A program made the translations under genes and the position numbers. Under the pieces are notes generated by a model. The model was given only the letters and a program-made list of their open reading frames with translations. It was not told where the DNA came from and did no database searches. 64,000 nt of DNA from Fasciola hepatica (Eukaryota; Platyhelminthes; Trematoda; Plagiorchiida; Fasciolidae), in NCBI GenBank assembly GCA_948099385.1, contig CANUEZ040000196.1, positions 107,001 through 171,000 on the forward strand, read 5' to 3'. Below are positions 57,641 through 64,000 of the stretch, piece by piece. Within the stretch, counting starts at the first letter, position 1. Every line of letters begins with the position of its first letter.

Positions 57641-59850
57641 GTGTCCCATGATGCTGTGTTTAGTGCTGGTGGTCAGGCTGGCCTTGGGACTGTTATAAGC
57701 ACGAGAGCTGAGCGTGCAATGCTTACCTGGATATCAGTCGGCACTCGTTTGTTTGAATTCCGGTTGGACAGTTCTGTTCATTTCAACAGCAATAAGCTGG
57801 AGCATCGATGCTTTATCATCATGCTGGTGTATGAACCGCGGATATCCTTTTATCTGACACCAAGGAAGAATTATAATGAGATTTATCTCAACTGATTCAA
57901 AGCGTCTGTTCAATGGACTTGGTGGTCATTGCTGAGGGTTTCACCATCCAAGTTGGCTCTTTTGGGAGATCCCAAGAGGCACATCGGAGGCCCGCCTGCT
58001 ATCCCAGTCCATCTCACTGTTATTCGTGACCTTCTCGTCTAGCTGTGCTCCGACCTCAGATTGTTGCTTGTAAGTGTAAAGTTCTGCCAATAGTAGCGAC
58101 ATGAGTTAACATGGTGTACCCTACAACTTCACAAAGTTGTACACAGATTGACCATACGTTCACCGGTGGCCGCTGGCTTAGATCGACTGAAGATTGTTGT
58201 TCATCTGCGTCTATGCCTGTGGACCCCTAGAACACAACCCACTATCCGATTTTCAGGCACAGTCATCTACCCTGTTACCTACGCATTCGGATGTCCTGGA
58301 CCTAGATGAACGCTGGCAGCAGGTCGAAGAGTTCAATGCCACACAAAGTAAGGATATTTTCAACATCAGTAGCTTTATCGGGTGTTCGCAAATCAGTTTC
58401 TTCGGATGCCAAATTCAATAAAGTGCGTAACTCCTCGAGATTCCGACATACTGGGAGCCTGGAAAGTAACCGTGAGTAGTGAGGAACTGTGAAATGTAAC
58501 GGAATGGAAAAAGCTGGTGCCATATACGCAACCATTATTGTTTGATTTTGGGAGTCAGTTCACAGAAGCCTAGTGCATGCGAATTAGGAAAAGTATCCGA
58601 CGGCCCACTGACTCGCTTTCAAATATATCGTCTAAACCGTTGGGTGAAGCACTTTGATGAGCAATTTAGTGGGCCCACTTAAACAGTGGACCCTCAGATT
58701 ATACCTGCCAGAGACAATGTTTATGCCAGAGATGACTTATTTGAAAAGATACATAGCTTCTGGATCAGTTGCACTGCCTTCATCTTTATTCTAGAATGGG
58801 TACAAAGCTTTAGTGTCGAAGTTAGTAAATCTCCTTTGGTAATTTGGTAAAGTGAGTTGAATCCTAGAAGACGATGTAAAACGATTATTGTACTGATCTA
58901 CAGGAAAGATGGTAGGTCCTGTTGTGTAAACCCCAGAGGACTTAACTTGGTAAGTAACTCATCCAGACTGCTCACCGGGATTATTTTTCGCCGATTATTT
59001 AGTGCCCATGAAATTTATACGCATGAGAACCATGTTAGTTTCAAATTCAGTCGGGGTTATATCAACCACATTTTGACTGTATTAGAAATCATAGAACACA
59101 TACATATCCTTCGTAGAGTCAAAATCTCTATCTTTCCTAAACTGGAAGCGGCGTTCGACTCAATCGACCTAAACAACAATGTAGCAGTGGTTGAGATGCG
59201 TTTTGTACCTTCATAATGTAAAATGCTGTTGCAGGACTGGGTTGACGCTACACTAAAACTCGTCTTGTCAGAAGAAACCGAAGGGAATGTAGATGAGTGT
59301 TGTTATCTGGGCACCTAAATCTCACCAGGTGGAGAAATATTGGATGTAGTGTCGTTGCGTATTAAGAAGGAATGTTTAGCTTTTGTCAGACTCAGCTAAT
59401 TGTGGCGTCGGCGTGACATCGAGTTGTCTGTCAAGTGTCGAGTGTACACGGCGGCCGTTAGGTTTGCTCTTCTGTACGTCTCAGAAACATGACCGGTAAA
59501 AGTAGAAAATAGGTTATTGCTGCCGATATTCGACCATCGATATTTCCGTGTCATTGTCGATTGTGGTGGGAACACCTCATCAGTAATGCTGAGGTTAGAC
59601 GTAGGGTGTTGGGAACAAGTGGTCTGTCTGTGGATCAAGCATTGAATCCAAACGTGGTCGGAAGGTAGGTCGAGTACGGTCAGTACACAACACGGCAAAA
59701 ATTGATTCAAACCTTGACCGGTGGACTTGGCCAAGTAGATCTTGTTAGATTTTTAGGCAATGGTCCACCTGAAAAGCCTACCAAGTTATTATGGGCATTA
59801 GGTGAAATGATAAGGTGTCATGGACCATGACTTGGGTGTATTCGGGGGCT
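57640..59850 (+). pseudogene. RTE-like LINE, right copy, with the same internal deletion
   Basis: Plus-strand counterpart of 3,230-5,400. Endonuclease remnant (57,650-58,250), linker (LDERWQQ; RWVKHFDEQFSG near 58,650), RT open at 58,857-59,216 (119 aa) with RKDGRSCCVNPRGLNLVS and AFDSIDLNNNVAVVEMR, then after a stop CKMLLQDWVD and the C-terminal VKCRVYTAAV stretch. The catalytic FADD segment is missing at the same point as in the left copy. Tail to about 59,850. Confidence 0.85.
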
Positions 59851-60059
59851 TCCTTTGTCCTCGTGACTTCAGCTTATCACTTTGGTTTTCTTGGATTTTT
59901 CCCAGTTTGCTCTACTGATCTTTTGCCGTTCAGTCGACGCCGGAGGGGGGTATCAACCAAAACCGGAGCACCGAATTGCAATTTCGAATAAGCTGAAACT
60001 GAACTGGGACTTTTGGTTCTGATTGCACTTATGAAACCATATTGCCATTTCAGTGAATT

Positions 60060-60830
60060 CCAGGTTTATACGGATTCATTTTGTTAAGATGAATCGCAAA
60101 TAACGCACGTACTATCTGACCAAATTCTTTTCAACTACAGAAAAATCTTTTCATTTCATCGACGGCGTTTCCGGCATGCCAGCAGTGGCAGTGGCCACCA
60201 GAACCGAAGTCTAGCAGCATGTTCCAACTTGTTACAGCCTGGATGAGTTAACCTTGACTTTTTCATATACGAAGCGGTGCTTGTATCATTTGACTGCATT
60301 GCTATCCATTGTCCTCTTATATGCTTTTGGTATCTCCACAAAATCTATGATGCCGAATGGACAATCACCATGATCTCTCATTGGGTGTCTAGACATGATA
60401 GCCACGTACACATGACTTTTACCCGACCGACGTGCGGAAACGTATTCGAACTCAAGCAACAGATCCTCACATGGAACACTCCATCCCTGTGGATCCTTAA
60501 TACTCTGCAATCAATATGGCACTTATTTATCCATGCGGACACAAAATGGGCGACCAATCAGGCATATTCATTACAGCCAACATTTTCTACCCGGCATTGT
60601 AGTAGTTCTTCTCTCCGTTTGAAAACGTTTTACTACCAAACGATACACAGTGCTCTTGGCCATCTAACTGAGAAATCACTCCGCTGATAGCATCGTCACT
60701 AGCATCGGTATCTGGGCAAAATTCACTCGCGTTCGTGGACACGTCTGACAAATCCAATACTGACGAGGAACACAGCGCGGAAAGTAGATGCTAGAAAGCT
60801 CTTTGTAAACATGTATTGAAACCATACTTG
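60060..60830 (-). pseudogene. Ty3/Gypsy RNase H and integrase zinc-binding region, right copy
   Basis: Minus-strand counterpart of 1,975-2,965. At 60,790-60,690 a LSDVSTNASEF stretch precedes the RNase H catalytic Asp (here followed by a frameshift), and frame 60,156-60,341 ends with THPGCNKLEHAARLRFWWP, the integrase zinc-binding region. More broken than the left copy. Confidence 0.75.
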
Positions 60831-61500
60831 GAAGTCCAGCTTGAACTGATCGAGAAACTCCTTCAAAATGGTTTAGTCAAGATTTCATGCTATCTATCAT
60901 AATCTCTTCTTGCATTTACCAAAAATTTCGTTTTCTATTCTTCAAATTTGACCACCAGTTTCCACATTGACCACCAAATCTTATTCGCTTCCAAACCCGC
61001 GTGAAAATTTTTTATTCAATCCCATTTGGTCAAGCAATTGTACTCTCGTTTCTATTGCAGGTGTTGATTGACTTCAGTTGGCATTTGCCTTATTGTTGCT
61101 CATATCAGTTCGTAGTGAACTCTGGTTCTAAACAGGTTTTATCGCTCACATAGACTTTCTTCTTCTCCATTTTGTAATCTCCGAGCCCTAAGCCGTTGTT
61201 ATCCATGACCCGTTCTGTTAAAAGTTCATAGTTGCCTGGGTTACCTAACAAAGCCAAGACGCTCGGACATCATTATCCTCCTCTCTCCATCTGCCCTATT
61301 CGTCTGGATGACTGAAATTGGCCATCCTACTACGATCATTCACTTTCTCATAGCCATGGTATTCCATGTATTCCTCACCACGCTTGTATGTTCCCTCCGA
61401 CCGTTGATTTGGTAAAGTGCCCTCCTAAATAAGGATCTACTTTGTAAACCACTTTACTCGCTCCTGAATTGCCGTCTCGAGCGTTTCCCGTCTATTGTTG
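60831..61500. other. Insert separating Gypsy RT from RNase H, right copy
   Basis: Same unknown insert as 1,260-1,960, in the opposite direction. Here the RT is preserved beyond it, which shows that the insert interrupted a once continuous Gypsy pol. Confidence 0.5.
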
Positions 61501-61599
61501 CCCAGCATTTCTGAAACTTTTGTTGGCTGTCTTGATTCTGTGATCGATTTGCCTACAATCTGAAGTACGCTTTTGTTTGTATTTGATAATTTGTCCGAT

Positions 61600-62980
61600 A
61601 AAACACATAGTAGATCGAGCTCGTGTTCTCAGCCTTGAGACTCGGGTTCCGTTTACCCAGGGGATCACTCAATTACGGAACGACAATCCTGCTTGCTTTA
61701 TCACTTTGATTACCCCAGACGAATTATTATTTTCTACTTTAGAAGAGCGTTTAACGGTGACGCATGCGTGGCGAAATTCCAGATGAATCGGCGATAGTGA
61801 GAGGCGAAATATAAAAAGCCTCGTAATTCAAGAATAGAACGGAAATTTGGTCGAATCAGGGTTTGATCTACTTTACGTAGATTATTTTATATTTCATGGC
61901 GAGTAACAACATGGCCCGAGAAATTGCCTTCTTCCTCTCGGCAAAACAAACATTTTGGTTGTTTTCAGTTTCAGTCCCACTTCCTTGATGCATTCTAACA
62001 CCCGTTTCAAATTCGTACCATGCTCTTCTTTCGTCTTCCCGTGGATCAACACATTCTCGGTGTACACAAGGCATTTAGACCGAAATAAACCTTCTAGCGC
62101 ATATTTCGATAACTTTTGGAATGTGGCGGTGTCATTAGTCAACCCGAACGGCATCGTTTGATAATCGTACAAGTCCGACGGGATAGTATAAGCCGCCTTC
62201 CTTCAATCTGTGTGCTCAATTTCTTCTTGCCAATATCCCGCCACTTAGTTAATCGTGGATAAATTCCGCACTTTCTCACGGCATCAACCAGATGTTCCGT
62301 TGGAGGCAGCGGGAATGAGTTTTTCCTAGTAACTGCGTTTACCGGCGGCATTTAGCACACAGCCTGAACTTGCTTTCATTCTTTTTCACTAGTACCACAG
62401 GTGACGCCCATGCGGGTCAATACAGTTAGGTAAAACAGTTTGAACATATCCTCCACACTATGGTGTACTTGTTTTTGATAATGTACAAGTATTCTTCCAG
62501 GGTTCAGCATTCCTTGTGTCAATATGGCTCTTATTCACGTTGGTCCAACCCAAATTATCCCGTTTCCGTATAAACAGGTAGGCAAATTTGTGATAGATTT
62601 TATAAAGTATATCTTTGCTCTTCACTGATTCATTACCTCCCATTAGATCTTGGAACCGCTACTTGCGATAATTTTCGGAAACCCCAGCAGAACAGACATT
62701 TTTCTGTAAATACACCCTCTGAAATCGTTCGGTTGCAAGACGTTCTTTCCAACAGTCGCACTATGGAAATATTTCTGACAACGAAAATCGACCCTGATCT
62801 AACCAGTCATCTGACTTCTATCGAGTACGATGCCACCAACATAGGGTTCAGTTTCTCAGCGTTTACACCAGTCAACGGAAATTCGCATGGTTTCAGGTTC
62901 ACCACGCCCAGGTGGATTATTGTAGCCACCCTGATGTGACTACGGGTAGATCCAGTATCAGCAAGAGCACATTATTCTGT
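61600..62980 (-). pseudogene. Ty3/Gypsy protease and reverse transcriptase
   Basis: Minus strand. Protease active site ADTGSTRSHIRVA at about 62,975-62,935 (an intact DTG triplet). RT fingers: SPVVLVKKNESKFRLCAK (about 62,420-62,360), NAVTRKNSFPLPPTEHLVDA (frame 62,139-62,351). Palm: YDYQTMPFGLTNDTATFQKL, then LVYTENVLIHG, where the catalytic YxDD has become YTEN (frame 61,894-62,172). Thumb: RGFLYFASHYRRFIWNFATH (about 61,830-61,770). Together with the RNase H and integrase at 60.06-60.83 kb this is one element interrupted by the insert. Frames shift at least three times. Confidence 0.85.
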
Positions 62981-63340
62981 ATTGTTAACTCGACTCAAAA
63001 TTGTGAAAGTGTCGAGAACCTTAGTGAGTAAGGGTGCAACCAGTATAACGGAACGAAGTTGTTTTGACGGTGACTGACTCGAGCCCTGTGCTTGAATGTT
63101 TTCAACTACGGCGGCATTGATCTGTACTACCATTTTGCACACCATCCCGTGATGCTGACCACGTGCTCCATTTCCTCGGCAGATGAAAGTTGATTATAAA
63201 TTTCAGTGGTGGTTTCTCCAGCCTTTGTTGTTTTCTTCTCTCGAATTTCACGATCCCTTTGAAGCATAGGTCTGTTGCCGCTGGACGGCAAAGCACTACT
63301 CCTCAGCAACGGTCAAACGTTGATGATTCTTCCAACGTCG
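62981..63340 (-). pseudogene. Probable gag/nucleocapsid remnant upstream of the protease
   Basis: Directly upstream of the Gypsy protease. A frame with Lys/Arg-rich content (FERRKQQRLEKPPLKF) and a CRGNG...H...C-like order suggests the nucleocapsid knuckle, but it is badly degraded. Confidence 0.35.
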
Positions 63341-63344
63341 GTCA

Positions 63345-64000
63345 GAAATATCGGAAGTATCTGGTCCGTCCTGTGCTGACTATGAGCTGCATTTTGTAAT
63401 ATTCCGTATCAACCCTTCCAAAAACGCCTTCACAATGAATTGCATCACGTGGACCAAATGCTACTCTACCTCATGTCCTAACAAAAACTACAAAGCCCAT
63501 TTGGTGAGATGTCACTGAGACCCGCGCTCTCTCAAAATTGCTACCATCATTACTTCATATTACCTTTGGATGTCCTCTAATAGCAGTGAATCATATTAGA
63601 ACCTGGATCAAATAGTCTCTGATAAGCGAGTGAGTTACTTCGATATGCACTGTATTTATGTTTAGGTACGTAAATAAACAACCATCACGTTTCTCTTCCA
63701 TTCCCTCGCACCTAACATAGAAGGGTCTGAAGTATTCGACACCAACCTGAGCAAATACATACCCAGAGAATCGGGAGCTATACGATATTAAGGGTACCCG
63801 TTGTTGGTAATACGGCGGAGCCGGCTCTCTCCTACACGTTTAAGGCCTACTAATAACTCGACGAACTGCAACTATACCCTGTCAAATACAAAAGCTTTGA
63901 CGAATCTTAGCAAGCTATTTCATGCAATCAAACGGGGAATTCTAGCATGTGATAATATCTGATGACTGAATCCGTTACAAGATGCTTGTTTGACAGAACC
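63345..64000 (-). pseudogene. BEL/Pao integrase fragment, runs off the window end
   Basis: Minus strand, in changing frames: QVGVEYFRPFYVRCEG at about 63,757-63,710 corresponds to the BEL integrase D-[YF]-F-G-P-F block with the first Asp as Glu; then KRDGCLFTYLNINTVHIEV, and after a stop a SNDGSNF, where the second catalytic Asp lies. The part beyond (63,760-64,000) shows the decayed zinc-binding region. The remaining element would lie to the right of the window. Confidence 0.65.

Larger units (their letters stand above)
57640..61500. repeat. Block A', right arm of the inverted duplication
   Basis: Inverted match of 1,260-5,400: RTE LINE, junction (59,850-60,060), Gypsy integrase-RNase H on the minus strand, and the 0.7-kb insert, in that order. 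Slightly shorter than the left copy because of small indels. Confidence 0.75.

Noticed and set aside
1..64000. CRISPR arrays, rRNA genes, bacterial operons
   Set aside because: No regularly spaced direct repeats, no rRNA-like conserved blocks and no prokaryotic gene organisation seen.

Overview
The window reads as nuclear DNA of a flatworm, most likely a digenean trematode. There are no bacterial operons or ribosome-binding sites, the base composition is moderately AT-rich with TA, CA and GAT microsatellites, candidate exons are short with GT-AG borders, and the sequence is packed with decayed retroelements of the kinds common in fluke genomes: RTE-like and Jockey/CR1-group LINEs, Ty3/Gypsy, BEL/Pao and Penelope-like elements (PLEs). 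Species is not determinable by eye. Almost every long open frame is transposon debris with stops and frameshifts; intact host genes are few and only exon fragments can be proposed.

Layout. At 1.26-14.65 kb three repeat blocks lie in the order A (Gypsy RH-INT joined to an RTE LINE), B (Gypsy gag-protease) and C (internally deleted Gypsy). At 52.7-61.5 kb the same three blocks occur in reverse order and opposite orientation (C', B', A'). The two series look like diverged arms of an inverted duplication with a spacer of about 38 kb. A PLE with inverted terminal repeats (6.06-6.91 kb) sits only in the left arm. Beyond the right arm the Gypsy element continues to its RT and protease (61.6-63.0 kb), and a BEL/Pao integrase runs off the window end.

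The spacer holds: a Jockey-type LINE scrap and a Gypsy gag (14.7-17.8 kb); two candidate membrane-protein exons (20.4-21.2 kb); an endogenous CRESS-DNA-virus replication-protein relic with an inverted partial duplication (21.8-22.6 kb); a probable rhodopsin-type GPCR exon carrying extracellular loop 2, TM5 and intracellular loop 3, with a frame change at an A10 run (24.3-24.7 kb); three further PLE copies (25.3-25.8, 33.0-33.9, 34.4-37.5 kb), the last one scrambled; a Jockey-type LINE (45.2-47.05 kb, minus); a nearly full-length but dead Gypsy element (47.5-50.6 kb); and a candidate small three-exon gene (50.95-51.46 kb).

Functionally the region is a transposon graveyard inside or between large-intron genes. 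The most notable items are the viral Rep relic with its fold-back, the inverted A-B-C / C'-B'-A' architecture with a shared RTE deletion, the scrambled PLE containing one almost unmutated duplicated tract, and the GPCR and small-gene exons. All identifications come from reading motifs by eye; no search was run.
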